From Adiantum capillus-veneris (taxonomy: Eukaryota > Streptophyta > Polypodiopsida > Polypodiales > Pteridaceae): a stretch of 64,000 nt of DNA. The position numbers and the translations under genes are program-made. Positions 20,801 to 31,161 of the stretch are shown here, one piece after another (the first letter of the stretch is position 1; every line of letters starts with the position of its first letter). Below the pieces are notes generated by a model, which did no database searches, was not told the origin of the DNA, and saw nothing but the letters and a program-made list of their open reading frames with translations. The stretch spans positions 8,435,806-8,499,805 of the forward strand of contig CM043954.1 of NCBI GenBank assembly GCA_014529385.2. The letters run 5' to 3'.

Positions 20801-22297
20801 CTAGATGCTTCTAGCGCTAGAAATCTTAGGCTTGCCTAAGTTGTCATTCGCTTCCAAGAGCTCATCTTGCTCCACCATCATCAATCTAGCACGATACAAT
20901 TTAAGACGCAACCCATTTACCCTTGACTTATGTAGAACACCATCCAGGTTAGCCAACTGATATGTACCATTCGAGAAACACTCCACTACCTTGAAAGGGC
21001 CTTCCCACTTAATTTGAAACTTCTTTTGGAAGGTGTTGTCCATCTTACTATTGTAGCGCAAAACCAAGTCATGTTTCTTGATACCCTTACTTTTAACCTT
21101 TTCATTTATCTTTGCCAAAGCCTTATCCTGCATCTGCCCATAATGCTCCAATGCGCTCATCCTATCCAACTGGACCTCTTGTAACTGCAAGAGCCTCTCT
21201 TTGAATGGATCACTAGGCGACCCAAGCAACTTCTCTAACATCTTGACCGCAGGCAACTCTACCTCCACAGGCAATAGTGCTTCCTTTCCATACACCAAAT
21301 GAAATGGAGTAAACCCTGTACCTGTCTTCACCGAAGTACGGTAAGCCCATAATGCACTAGGCAATTCCAAATCCCAATTCTTTCCTTGGTGCTCTGTCAC
21401 TTTAGAAAGAATTTGTACCAACTCACCATTGAATCTTTCATTTAAGCCATTACACTGCGGGTAATAAGGAGTGGTATGCTGGTGCATAATCTTCATCTTT
21501 GTGCATAAGAAGTCTAGCAGTTTAGCTCTAAATCCTGGCCCCTTATCTGAAAGTAGCTCTAATGGCACCCCAAACTTGCAACATATTTCATGATACACAA
21601 ATTTTGCCACATCCTTTGCAGTGATCTGTTTTACTGCTATAGCCTCTGCCCTTCTAGAGAGATAGTCCACTGCCGTCAAGATATAGCTTTTGCCCCTGCT
21701 TGTGATAGGTAACGGGCCTATTGCATCAATCCCCCACTTTTCAAACACATCAAACGCCATAATGGTTTTTCGTAGCTCTGGCTCCAACACTCTCTTCCCA
21801 AATGCTTGACATCTATTGCAAGACCTACACCAATGGTGATCATCCTTGTGCAAACTAGGCCATACATACCCCTCTTGCAAAATCTTATGCAAGGTGATCT
21901 TTAGAGCAAAATGGCCACCACATGCGCCTTCATGATTCTCTTCCAACACTATGTAAAGCTCCTCCCGCCAAGGTACACGTCTCAACACGAGATCAGCCCC
22001 TTTCATGTATAAGACATCACCAATCAATTTGTACCTGTATGCTCTACGCACAAAGCCATACTTCTTAGACTTCTGAATCTCCTTTGGAATGATTCCTGTT
22101 AGCAAAAACTCCTCTTCTTGAGCCAAACTTTCCCGGCCATGATAAAGAGGTAAATTGGTCCTCAACACGAATAGCTCCCCAATCATGCCTTGAGCTGCTT
22201 CATGTGCCTCTCCATTTAGAGCACGTTCAATGTGTCTGATGCTCCATGCTTCAAACTTTTTTAACAGGCCTTTAATTCTAAAGCACATTTCCTTCAA
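20801..22297 (-). CDS. Gypsy-2 integrase and end of second RNase H (498 codons)
   Basis: Same frame as the gag-pol segment upstream, separated from it only by one TGA and six codons. It opens with the tail of the second RNase H (RHIERALNGEAHEAAQG). The integrase zinc finger follows (GACGGHF and CRSCNRCQAFGK), then the core with WGIDAIGPLPI, LLSDKGPGFRAK and GLNERFNGELV, so D, D and E are retained. The C-terminus (LVLRYNSKMD, KWEGPFKVVECFSNGTYQL) has the usual GPF/Y module and no chromodomain. It inserts element DNA into the genome. Confidence 0.92.
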   Translation of the reverse strand: MKEMCFRIKGLLKKFEAWSIRHIERALNGEAHEAAQGMIGELFVLRTNLPLYHGRESLAQEEEFLLTGIIPKEIQKSKKYGFVRRAYRYKLIGDVLYMKGADLVLRRVPWREELYIVLEENHEGACGGHFALKITLHKILQEGYVWPSLHKDDHHWCRSCNRCQAFGKRVLEPELRKTIMAFDVFEKWGIDAIGPLPITSRGKSYILTAVDYLSRRAEAIAVKQITAKDVAKFVYHEICCKFGVPLELLSDKGPGFRAKLLDFLCTKMKIMHQHTTPYYPQCNGLNERFNGELVQILSKVTEHQGKNWDLELPSALWAYRTSVKTGTGFTPFHLVYGKEALLPVEVELPAVKMLEKLLGSPSDPFKERLLQLQEVQLDRMSALEHYGQMQDKALAKINEKVKSKGIKKHDLVLRYNSKMDNTFQKKFQIKWEGPFKVVECFSNGTYQLANLDGVLHKSRVNGLRLKLYRARLMMVEQDELLEANDNLGKPKISSARSI

Positions 22298-22315
22298 TGA
22301 GGTGTTCTTGCTCTT

Positions 22316-25300
22316 TCACACACCCAGCACTTGCTTCACCACTAACAAGGCATCACCTTTTATGCTCAACCTTCGAACCCCATGCTTCAAACAAATATGT
22401 AATCCGGCTTCCAATGTAGCATATTCAGCCTCATTGTTACTATGCGCATCCAATTTGAACCCTCTCTTGCATACTAGCTTCCCCTCTGGATCATAAAGTG
22501 CTATACCCCCTGAAGCTGCATCATGGCTCTTTCTGTATGAACCATCAAAGAACAACACATGTGCATTGATGATCTGTGGCACTTCTTCAACTACCTTTCT
22601 CACCACCTCTTCCTTAACAATAAGGGGATTCTCCTTGTAGGTCAACAAATCAGCTAGGGTAGCCCTTGTACTATCTTCCACTAGAAAAGAGAACTCAAAC
22701 TCTTGCAGCTCAATTACCCATTTCTTCACCACATTTGACATGTTAGTACCATTAATTAACTGTGGCAAAAAGGCATAACTCGTCAAGAAAAAAAAAGGCC
22801 GTGGTAGCAAGTAATGACGACAAGCAAATATTACACTGACCATCACTAGCTCTACTTCCGATAACTTTCTCTCCGCTACCAACTTCACTCGGCTTGCACA
22901 ATACACTGGCCTCATATAATGGCTGCCCTTCCCCTTTTGCAATAGCATGGCTCCAATGGCATCATCCCCTACTGATGGATTTACATAAAAAACTTTCTCC
23001 CAATCAGGAGCCTGCATGGCTGACAACCCCCCTAACACCTCTTTCACCTCTTGAAACACTTCTTCACACTTGTCATCCCATTGCAATGGATCATGCTTTG
23101 CCACTTTCTGTAATGGATAAAGAAGTTGCGAAGACAATGGAATAAACCGTACCATGTACTTCACTTTGTGTATAAAGGTTGCCAATTGCTTCGTACTCAT
23201 AGGTGATGGAAGAAGAATAATAGACTTAACCTTGTCTGGATCAGCTTCAATGCCATTTTTTGACACCATGTGGCCCAATAACTTCACCCTTGGCAGTGCT
23301 AGATGACATTTCTTTGGATTTAGTTGTCCTCCACATTCATCATATCGAGCCAATACCATCTGCAGCTTCTCATGGTGATCAGCCCTACTGCTATAGACAC
23401 AGAAGTCATCCATAAAAGCTTTAACACAACTACCAATGGATGGTTCCAACACCCAATTGGCTCTCTCTTGATAGAAGGAAGGTCCATTTGACAACCCAAA
23501 TGGAAATACTATGTAGCAATAGCAGCCCCATGGCGTAATAAAAGTCGTCTTTGTGCGGTCTTTAAGAGCAATCTTCAATTGAAAATAGCCTGAAAAACCA
23601 TCACACACATTGTACCTCTCATAACTTGCCACTGAATCCAAGATCTGATCAATGAATGGAAGAGGATATGGGTTCTTCTTAGTGGCTGCATTTAAGGGTT
23701 TAAAATCTACAGAAATCCTCCACTTCCCATCCTTCTTTGGACTGACTACTACTGGACTCACCCATTCTGTGGTCTCCACAGGGACTATGAACCCTGCCTT
23801 CAATAACTTGTCCACCTCTACCCGCAAGGCTTCCATTTGCTCTTGACCCATCCTTCTTAGCCTTTTCCGCACTGGCTTAGCACCTTCTTTCAGCTCTATA
23901 TGCATCTCTTCACCCTTGAACCCTCTGATCTCTTCATATGAAGTAATGAACAAATCAGGAAAACTAGCGAGCATATGCAAAAATATATCCTTCTCCATAG
24001 CTGAGAGGTCTCCACTAATCATTTGTGTCATTAATTCCTGCTTCTTTGACAACTCAACCTTGGTTTGCATCAGCCCTTCAATCACTTCATAAGGCCCTTC
24101 ACTTTCATCTTCAACCTCATTCGCAAATGCAACTAAACCAATCTCCTGGATTTCTTTGTCCATCAAAAGAAATGCAACATCAGCATCCTCATCACTGCTG
24201 GTAGTGCTATCACTGTCCTCATCTGTCACTGTGGAAGAGTCTTCATCACTAGACTCATCCTCATCTTCATAAAGCTCCTCTAATCGTTTCCTTGTGTCCA
24301 TATTATAAAGCTTGTTGGTACCTGTCTTTCCATAGAGGCTAATCGTACCATGTCGCCAATCTTGAACAGCTCCCACTGCACGTAACCATGGTCTTCCCAG
24401 TATAATAGGATATGCTCCCAACCCTGCTGGCATCACATGAAAATCAACCACTGCCTTTGCATCATATGCCTCCACTTCTAAGCTCTTTACAACACCTAAG
24501 CATTTTACTTTTTGATGGTTTGCCAATCTGATCTGAAAACCTGACACCCCAGCCACTGTGAGACCCATCTTCTCAACGCATGAGTGTGTTATGACGCATA
24601 TTTGGGCTCCGCCATCCACATAACCTTGTCCCAAATTTTTCCTTTTATGCCACACATCTACTATTGGACAAATGTCTGGTAGCTCGTCCATTGCTAACAC
24701 CTTCACTGAACCTCTCTCTGGCTCTTTCTCCATTGGGTTAACCATCCTCTTCCACTGTCGCTTTAGCTTATGCACCATCTCTATAAGCTGCCCAAAAGTA
24801 ACATCTGCCTTCCTGCTCGTCAGATCCTCCTTCAAGTCATAGCTTAATTGCCCATCCCCTAGTGGAAAATCTGAAACATGAAACTTTCGACGAGCTCTCC
24901 TTTTCCTCTTGGCCTTGACATCCTCGCCTTCATGGCTCTTTCCTTTCTTCTTACTAGGACCTGGGGCACTTCTTCCTTCCTTATCCTCTATGGTCCTCTT
25001 TCCAATAGGCATCACTAATGTATCCTCTAGCTTTGATGCCTTCTCCAAGGTGACTACACTTAGCACTTTTGTCTTTCCCTTTTCCTCCTGGGTCAGTCCA
25101 CTGGTTCCTTCATCTCCCTTAATTTCGATGCCATAATCATTTGACCTAGTTAACACCTGTCTTGGCAATGGATACATGTCTCCCCCCATCCTTGGTGGCT
25201 TATCACATTGCGGGCTGATGTGACCCAACTCTCCACAATTATAACATGTGGGCGTCTGCCTCCAAAACCTACCATTGCTTTGTCCAACACCATTCCTAAG

Positions 25301-26167
25301 CCTTTCTTCACCTCCTGGCTGATTTGCAAACCTCCCTCGACCTCGATTATTTCCCACTTGACCTAGCATGTTTAGGCTAAGATTCTTCATCAAATCTACC
25401 ATTTGCCTCATGTCTTGCCTTAGGCCATCATCTTGCACTGCTGTAGTGACCATTGCTGGCATAACCTGAGGAGTAACAGAAACCACTGGTTCATGATGAA
25501 CCCCTGACATGCGCCCTTGTAAAGACTCTATAGGCTGAAATTCAGACCTCATTGGCAAAGACTCCACCCCTAACTGGCTCATTTTCCTCAGCTTCCACTC
25601 TTTGTTCCTTGCTACCTCTAGTGCATCTTCATATGTCCTAGGCTTCTTTAGCTCCACTCTCCAACGTATATTCTCCCAAAGACCAGCCAAGAACCTGTCC
25701 TTCTTCATCATGTCAGGCGGGGGTACCTGTGGTGCTAAGGCCTTGCACATTCGCTCCCATGCCAATGAAAACTTACGTATGTACGCATCTACTGGCTCAC
25801 CTTCCTTCTGCACGAAACCTTGTACTTCTTGCCACACTTTGTCAGGATCTTCTATCTTCACAAACTCCACTTCCAATCCATGCCTTAGATTGTCCCAACT
25901 CAATCTTAAAGGTGGATCCGATGCACGCAACTCCTCTTCAAATGCCTTGGACCAAACTCGTGCATCACTCTTCAAACAAATTTGGAGAAGGCGTAACATT
26001 TGCGTAGGGTCATGAATCTGGTTGCTAATGCAGGCAACCTCCATCTTTTCCAAAAATTCTTCCACATCTTCATCACTTCTTCCATGAAACTCCGGATAAG
26101 AGAAAGCCATGGTTACCCAAGTTTCAATGCTTTGAGAACCCCTTCGAACACACGTGCAAGAACCCAA
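22316..26167 (-). CDS. Gypsy-2 gag, protease, reverse transcriptase and two RNase H domains (1283 codons)
   Basis: Probably starts at the internal MAFSYPEFHGRSDEDVEEF (about 19 codons in) rather than the first ATG. In order: gag domain (about 25-230), zinc knuckle CYNCGELGHISPQC (about 318-331), protease with GYVDGGAQICVITHS and ILGRPWLRAVGA, a Glu/Asp/Ser-rich acidic linker, reverse transcriptase with SVDFKPLNAATKKNPYP and catalytic AFMDDFCVYS, a first RNase H with VFYVNPSVGDDAIGAML (its usual first Asp region is altered), and a second, plant/archaeal-type RNase H with VLFFDGSYRKS, SNNEAEYATLEA and IKGDALLVV. Two RNase H domains are known from the Tat lineage of Gypsy elements. A TGA at the end, probably a former Trp codon, splits it from integrase. 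Confidence 0.93.
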   Translation of the reverse strand: MGSCTCVRRGSQSIETWVTMAFSYPEFHGRSDEDVEEFLEKMEVACISNQIHDPTQMLRLLQICLKSDARVWSKAFEEELRASDPPLRLSWDNLRHGLEVEFVKIEDPDKVWQEVQGFVQKEGEPVDAYIRKFSLAWERMCKALAPQVPPPDMMKKDRFLAGLWENIRWRVELKKPRTYEDALEVARNKEWKLRKMSQLGVESLPMRSEFQPIESLQGRMSGVHHEPVVSVTPQVMPAMVTTAVQDDGLRQDMRQMVDLMKNLSLNMLGQVGNNRGRGRFANQPGGEERLRNGVGQSNGRFWRQTPTCYNCGELGHISPQCDKPPRMGGDMYPLPRQVLTRSNDYGIEIKGDEGTSGLTQEEKGKTKVLSVVTLEKASKLEDTLVMPIGKRTIEDKEGRSAPGPSKKKGKSHEGEDVKAKRKRRARRKFHVSDFPLGDGQLSYDLKEDLTSRKADVTFGQLIEMVHKLKRQWKRMVNPMEKEPERGSVKVLAMDELPDICPIVDVWHKRKNLGQGYVDGGAQICVITHSCVEKMGLTVAGVSGFQIRLANHQKVKCLGVVKSLEVEAYDAKAVVDFHVMPAGLGAYPIILGRPWLRAVGAVQDWRHGTISLYGKTGTNKLYNMDTRKRLEELYEDEDESSDEDSSTVTDEDSDSTTSSDEDADVAFLLMDKEIQEIGLVAFANEVEDESEGPYEVIEGLMQTKVELSKKQELMTQMISGDLSAMEKDIFLHMLASFPDLFITSYEEIRGFKGEEMHIELKEGAKPVRKRLRRMGQEQMEALRVEVDKLLKAGFIVPVETTEWVSPVVVSPKKDGKWRISVDFKPLNAATKKNPYPLPFIDQILDSVASYERYNVCDGFSGYFQLKIALKDRTKTTFITPWGCYCYIVFPFGLSNGPSFYQERANWVLEPSIGSCVKAFMDDFCVYSSRADHHEKLQMVLARYDECGGQLNPKKCHLALPRVKLLGHMVSKNGIEADPDKVKSIILLPSPMSTKQLATFIHKVKYMVRFIPLSSQLLYPLQKVAKHDPLQWDDKCEEVFQEVKEVLGGLSAMQAPDWEKVFYVNPSVGDDAIGAMLLQKGKGSHYMRPVYCASRVKLVAERKLSEVELVMVSVIFACRHYLLPRPFFFLTSYAFLPQLINGTNMSNVVKKWVIELQEFEFSFLVEDSTRATLADLLTYKENPLIVKEEVVRKVVEEVPQIINAHVLFFDGSYRKSHDAASGGIALYDPEGKLVCKRGFKLDAHSNNEAEYATLEAGLHICLKHGVRRLSIKGDALLVVKQVLGV

Positions 26168-27173
26168 AACTTTTCACTACCCAATCCCCAGAAACTTCAA
26201 TGGAGCTCAGCTTTAGATAAGGACAAACACTTGCACATCAAATGAGTTTTCATAGTTGATCATCGGAATGATAACAGGCAAAGGACATTCCAGTATCTCC
26301 CTTAATCTTCTTGGCCCAAACATAAAGACTATGCGCTGCTGGAAAAAAATCTTCCTGGACACATGAACATTAATATGAATTCTTTGAGTTAAATGAAAAG
26401 GAGTGAACTGAGGGCCATTTTGATCATCCATTAAAGCCAACCATGAAGCTCCCAAGAAGGCACACCTGACTCAACCTCTGATTTTGCCAAAATTTCAACA
26501 GCATAACAGCATAAATGGCTCAAAATACCAAAAAACCAGCCATCATAACTTGGGAAAATTTCGACAGAGTTTCCCCACAAGTAGAGCAGTAGGAATCCAA
26601 AATATAGACTGTCTATGTATGCATAAACTGTCAACAATAGAACCCGAGCATCAAGTAGGACTCACTAGTACATAGCCTATGGCGAGGTCACAAAAAGGGT
26701 GCTCCAGCTACTTGTATCACCGAAAGGATCTCCACATTTGAGAATCCCCCAGCTCAATAAAAACCTCACGCTATCGACCCTCACACGAAGGCTAATGCAA
26801 AGCGCATATAGTCAAGTCTCAGAAATGACTATCTTCCAGACCAAGTCTCAGAAATGGCTGGGACTGCCAAATACAACCAAGTATGGCTCCACAAATGCGT
26901 ACAATGGCAGTTTCCATAAATAACGTACAATCCAGCAGACAATGAGCTCAAACATGCGCCAAGTGATGCATACCCACAACAACTGCAAGTGACATCACTA
27001 CTAGTATATCACTGTACTCCAGCTACCTATACCTGTGTGAATCACTTGTACCTGTACCTGTCCCTGTCCTTGTAACCTGTAACCTGTAACCTGTAATCTG
27101 CAACCTGCAACCTGTAATCCCGAAGCTCGAAGCTCGAAGCTCGAAGCTCGAAGCAGAAGGTACTCAAAGAAGA
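26168..27173 (-). other. Gypsy-2 5' leader (about 1 kb)
   Basis: No coding sequence recognised. It contains the block shared with the Copia-1 leader (26713-26762), an imperfect hairpin GGGAAAATTTCGACAGAGTT-TCCCC (26552-26576) also resembling Copia-1 leader sequence, and two 7-bp tandem arrays next to the primer-binding site. Confidence 0.6.
27071..27155. repeat. Two adjacent 7-bp tandem arrays in the Gypsy-2 leader
   Basis: About seven copies of AACCTGT and close variants (27071-27118) are followed by about five copies of CGAAGCT (27121-27153). They end 20 bases before the primer-binding site. Confidence 0.85.
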
Positions 27174-27191
27174 TCCTCCGTGGGGGCGCCA
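27174..27191 (-). other. Gypsy-2 primer-binding site (TGGCGCC type)
   Basis: The element strand reads TGGCGCCCCCACGGAGGA. TGGCGCC starts are typical of primer-binding sites of plant Tat/Athila-type Gypsy elements; I did not match the exact tRNA. Confidence 0.6.
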
Positions 27192-27197
27192 AAAGAA

Positions 27198-28160
27198 TGT
27201 GAGTGGGATGAAAACACACACAGCGCCTCTATAACGACCCGACACACACTCTTGGGAAGATACACACACACTATGGGGCACCACTCGGCTTAGACAACAC
27301 ACCTGGCCGAGACAGGGAACACACCTCTGGAGTGAGAGGAGAGAGACTATCCACTTGCCCACTCCACACAGACACACACACACACACACACACACGCCCA
27401 AAAAACTCAGCTCAAAAGAGGAGAATTTCTGATGTTTAGATACAATTGAGCTTGGGCCAACACCAATGGGGCAAATAGCTCACACAATATGGGTAAAATA
27501 AGCCAGATACAATCACAAACTAGAGCAGAAACTTCGCTCATAGGAGAAACTTACACAGAAAAACAGCAGGAAAAGAGTGAGGAATTTGGCAAAATGGACA
27601 GCGCCATCGCGTCCGGAACGGCCCAAAACCCCAGTCTACAATGTCAAAGTGCTTAAATCCGACCTTGGATGAGCAGTTTACGGCCAAAACAGGCTCCAAA
27701 AACCCAAAAAAAACACTTGCGGCTGTTCCTCCTCTCTTCTCCACGTTTTTTCTGGTCTTCTCTCTTGTTTTTCAGTTCCCACACTTAGCTTTATCACTTG
27801 GGCACCCTTGGCCTTTTAGATGACCTCAAACGGACCCCGAACAGGCCAAAAACTGACCTCGCAGTGCATAGTTGTCACCTTTGTGCATCATCCGCACACC
27901 TGGCACTCAGCTTTTTTTCCAATAATGCATCTCGCCACCACGTGAAGTGGCCCCAAAAAGTGGTCCTAATGATGACCTTTCTGCGTAACTCTCACAAGAA
28001 AACACCCACGTTGTGTCCGTCCTCATCTGCGTGCAAATATTGACCTCGTTCGCCCTCCTGACGCCACTAGATGCCATCTGACGCACCTGCTGACCTCATG
28101 TCGTCGGCCTGCGGATAGCTTCCTCGAGAAGTTTTACACGCTATAAACTCCTCATTATTG
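27198..28160 (-). repeat. Putative Gypsy-2 5' LTR (right boundary unresolved)
   Basis: Starts TGTGAGTGGG six bases from the primer-binding site. The rest is non-coding, GC-richer sequence with a (CA)n run at 27372-27395. No second copy of it is found left of the Gypsy-2 pol, so the right end is a guess and the LTR call is indirect. No clear TATA box was found on the element strand. Confidence 0.4.
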
Positions 28161-28323
28161 TAGAAAAACACAGTGGTACTGGTAATAGTGAAAATCGATG
28201 CACTATGTACACCCTGTCCTACCTGTACACATGTGGGCCCCACATAACCACCTGGCTAAGGAAAATGGGCAATCCTTTATTTGATGCACCATGCATGTGT
28301 ATATACATATGCGCAATCCCTTG
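28161..28323. other. Unassigned junction between Gypsy-2 and Gypsy-3
   Basis: About 160 bases with no gene. A TATATAC palindrome at about 28298-28306 is the only promoter-like motif. It should contain the Gypsy-3 3' end, but no sequence like the putative Gypsy-3 LTR (37161-38079) is present. Confidence 0.3.
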
Positions 28324-31070
28324 CTACAAAAAACTCCTGACAGCGTTTGCCTGGTTTTCCGTTCCACAGTCGATCGCCTCATACCAATCCTGGAGCTCAT
28401 CAATAATCTTGAAGTATGTAAGGCGATCAACTGGTTCTGGATGTTGAGGATAAAGTGTTGGAAAGAATCTTGGCAGCTCCGTCTCTCTTGCTAGAAAGGC
28501 ATACAAGAGAACTGGAAAATCAGGCACAAATTCTAAAAATTTGAGAACAGTTTGGTTCTCTTGCTGCATCATCTTTCTAGTGATTCTCACTAGCAGGAAC
28601 AATTTGCGGAGAGTAGTTGCCTGTGCTCCGACTGACATTATAGTCTGAGGTCCTTTACTAATGGATGTCTGATCCTCAAGAATGGCCCTTACTCTCTGAT
28701 CCAAAACTCCTTTGGCACTTTGCATCTGCACCAAAACCTCCTTTAACTGTTCCCTAACATCCTTCATACATTTGTAAGTTGGTTTGTTTCCCAGCACAAG
28801 TTCTAATTCAAGGGCAAGAGAGCGACAATCAGTAGTAGACTGTCTTTTCAAGTGTGGGTTGGTCACTCTCTCTTCAGCAACGATTATCCATTCAGGAACC
28901 CTTTCCAGAGCAGCTGGACTGTGCTGGGATGCGCAGGTAAACGACAAGTTTCTTGATCATAAAAAGCCGTTGATTTCCAATGCTCCACCATTTCCCTGTC
29001 CCCAACATATAGCCTCTGAAACCGTTCCAAATCAGATAGGAGATTATCATCCTCCAGATATTGTATGGTTATGGAAGCCTGCTGATGTCTTAATTGCCTG
29101 TTCATGGTAATAAGCTGCAAGGAATGCTGATGATCAGCAGCAGCTGATCCCTCATCCTGCACTTTTCTTTTCCCTTTAGCCTCCCTACTGAGCTGTGACT
29201 GATTAGTTGGCTGATTCCCAGTGTAACTGGGCTACTGATTACCCGATTGGTGCCCTTCATTATGGCCTTCCTGCTGGCCCTCATTCTGGCCTGGCTGGTC
29301 TGGACCTCCTTCAGTTAGCCCTGTACCACCAGTACCAGGTCCTGGAGGTGGAGATGGCGGTGGGGCATCATCATCATCATTTGTATGCCCTTCTTCCTGG
29401 TCATCCTCCTCCTTATCAGCTCCTTCGTCCTTATCTTCTTCTTCCTTATCTTCTTCTTCCTTGTCTTCTTCTGCTTCATCCGGGGAATTCTGCTGCTCAA
29501 TATAATCTAGTATTGCTTGATTCATCAGAGCATTATTATACTCAGCCACTTTGTCCTGCAAATCACTCTGCATACTTTCCATCAAAGACTTCAAATTTTC
29601 CAGATCAAAGACGGCGTTGCCTGCTGGATTTAAAATTTCAGAAAGGCTATTATAAATGTATCGGTCAGTGAGGGAAGCCTTTAGAGTTGTATGGCGAATA
29701 AACAAGGAGTTGAATTCAACTCTCTTCAATTTCAGTATTGTTTCAGCCCGTTTTGCAGCTCTCAGTGCTTCATTCCTTTGATTCTTGATGATCATTATCT
29801 CAGATTCTGCCTTAGCCAGCTTCTTGTTTAACAGCTTGATCACCCTATCTGAATGAGCTTCTAGTATCCTATGTTGCATATTCTGCTCATCTCGTGCTAC
29901 CTTGAGCTTCTGAATCTGGTCTTCAGCTTCCCTCAAATCAGCTTTAGCCTTTTTTAGTTCGTCTTCTGACCCTGCAACATCCATCATTTGTCCCATACAG
30001 TTGACAATAGTATTCCAAGAAGACTGGATGAGGATTGAACATCCGTCCTTTACTGTAGCTGGGTCAGAATCTGCAGGCTCATAAACTGTCACTGGAGCCA
30101 TATAAGGTAGGGCTGCATAATCAGTGTGATGTAGGAGAAGACGCCCTTTCAGTGGATGGGTCTGCATCAGCTGCAACCTATCCTTCTTTACCAGGTGCAA
30201 AGTTTGTTCATTATTTGGAATAGAGACACCACCTAGTAAAGTTGAAGAAGCTAGACCCTTGCCTTTGTCCACCTGGCCTTTGCCTTTATCCACTTGGCCC
30301 TTGCCTTTGTCCTCTGCTGACTGCTCTGCTACCTTCTCAGAAGTTGTTGCCTTGGCCTGATCTTTGCTAGAACCAGTAGCGACTGCACTATGTCCTACTG
30401 ACTAGTTCAACACAATATTCTGAGCAGGTTGCTTCTCAGTTTAGCTCACTATAGCTTTTTTAGTATTCACAGTCTTGACCTGGCTCTCTATCTGCCTCAA
30501 AAACGCATTGCTCTTCGTCAGTGTAGTCTTTGGCTTCTTCGAACTGCCAGCCTGTTCTTCAGTGGCTTTATGTCCTACTGACTAGTTCAACACAATATTC
30601 TGAGCAGGTTGCTTCTGAGTTTAGCTCACTATAGCTTTTTTAGTATTCACAGTCTTGACCTGGCTCTCTATCTGCCTCAGAAACGCACTGCTCTTCGTCA
30701 GTGTAGTCTTTGGCTTTTTCGAATTGCCAGCCTGTTCTTCAGTGGCTTTCCTTTTCAGATCAGTTGAAGTGGTCTGACTGTCCGTTGCTTCGTCATCTGA
30801 GGACAGATCAATGTTGTTAGGCTTTGAAATCGGCTTCTCACTCCAAGCCTTTTTTACTTGTTCATGAGCATCCGCAACAGTGGCCCAATACAAAAATTGC
30901 CAAACATACCAAGCTTTAAAAACATTATGGGATTTTAACTTGGTAGTTTGCTGGAGCACATTGTGTGACAGGATTTGACAAAGGTTAATAGAAACCTTTG
31001 GATCCAATGTCATGGCCAACAACATAGCAAAGAGTTTTTCAGATACATACGTTGGATTATTTTAAAGGCT
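28324..31070 (-). pseudogene. Gypsy-3 extra 3' reading frame with long coiled coil
   Basis: Downstream of integrase on the same strand lies a long broken frame. From its start: PTYVSEKLFAMLLAMTLDP and VFKAWYVWQFLYWATV (a helical segment resembling plant transposon ORF proteins), a Lys/Ser/Thr-rich stretch with SKKPKTTLTKS, a 60-codon tandem duplication (30390-30749), then about 200 residues of heptad-rich coiled coil (DELKKAKADLREAEDQIQKL), an Asp/Glu-rich tail, a PPPSPPPGPGTGGTG stretch, and after one TAG (29232-29234) a further 90 codons in the same frame. A frameshift near 28884-28947 leads to a last 207-codon part ending TENQANAVRSFL. No transmembrane segment is obvious, so I would not call it envelope-like. 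Function unknown. Confidence 0.6.
30390..30749 (-). repeat. In-frame 180-bp tandem duplication in the Gypsy-3 extra frame
   Basis: Two copies start ATGTCCTACTGACTAGTTCA at 30390 and 30570 on the plus strand. 180 bases is 60 codons, so the duplication keeps frame. Both copies carry the same TAG and TAA stops (element strand), so the stops predate the duplication. Confidence 0.92.
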
Positions 31071-31161
31071 TACTGCTTTAGCCACAAACCTATAAGCAGT
31101 AGAAGCTTCCAGTCCTGCTACTGGAATACCTTGACCACTGGATTACTACTGGCGTGCCATC

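Noticed and set aside
20801-26167. Possibility that the Gypsy-2 reading frames are an endogenous pararetrovirus
   Set aside because: Presence of integrase, a primer-binding site and gag-pol order fits an LTR retrotransposon; no movement-protein or coat-like domain was seen.
30390-30749. The 180-bp repeat as a CRISPR-like or satellite array
   Set aside because: Only two copies without spacers, inside a coding frame; a simple tandem duplication.
28324-31070. Calling the extra Gypsy-3 frame an envelope gene
   Set aside because: No signal peptide or transmembrane segment visible; coiled coil and acidic tail do not by themselves indicate envelope.
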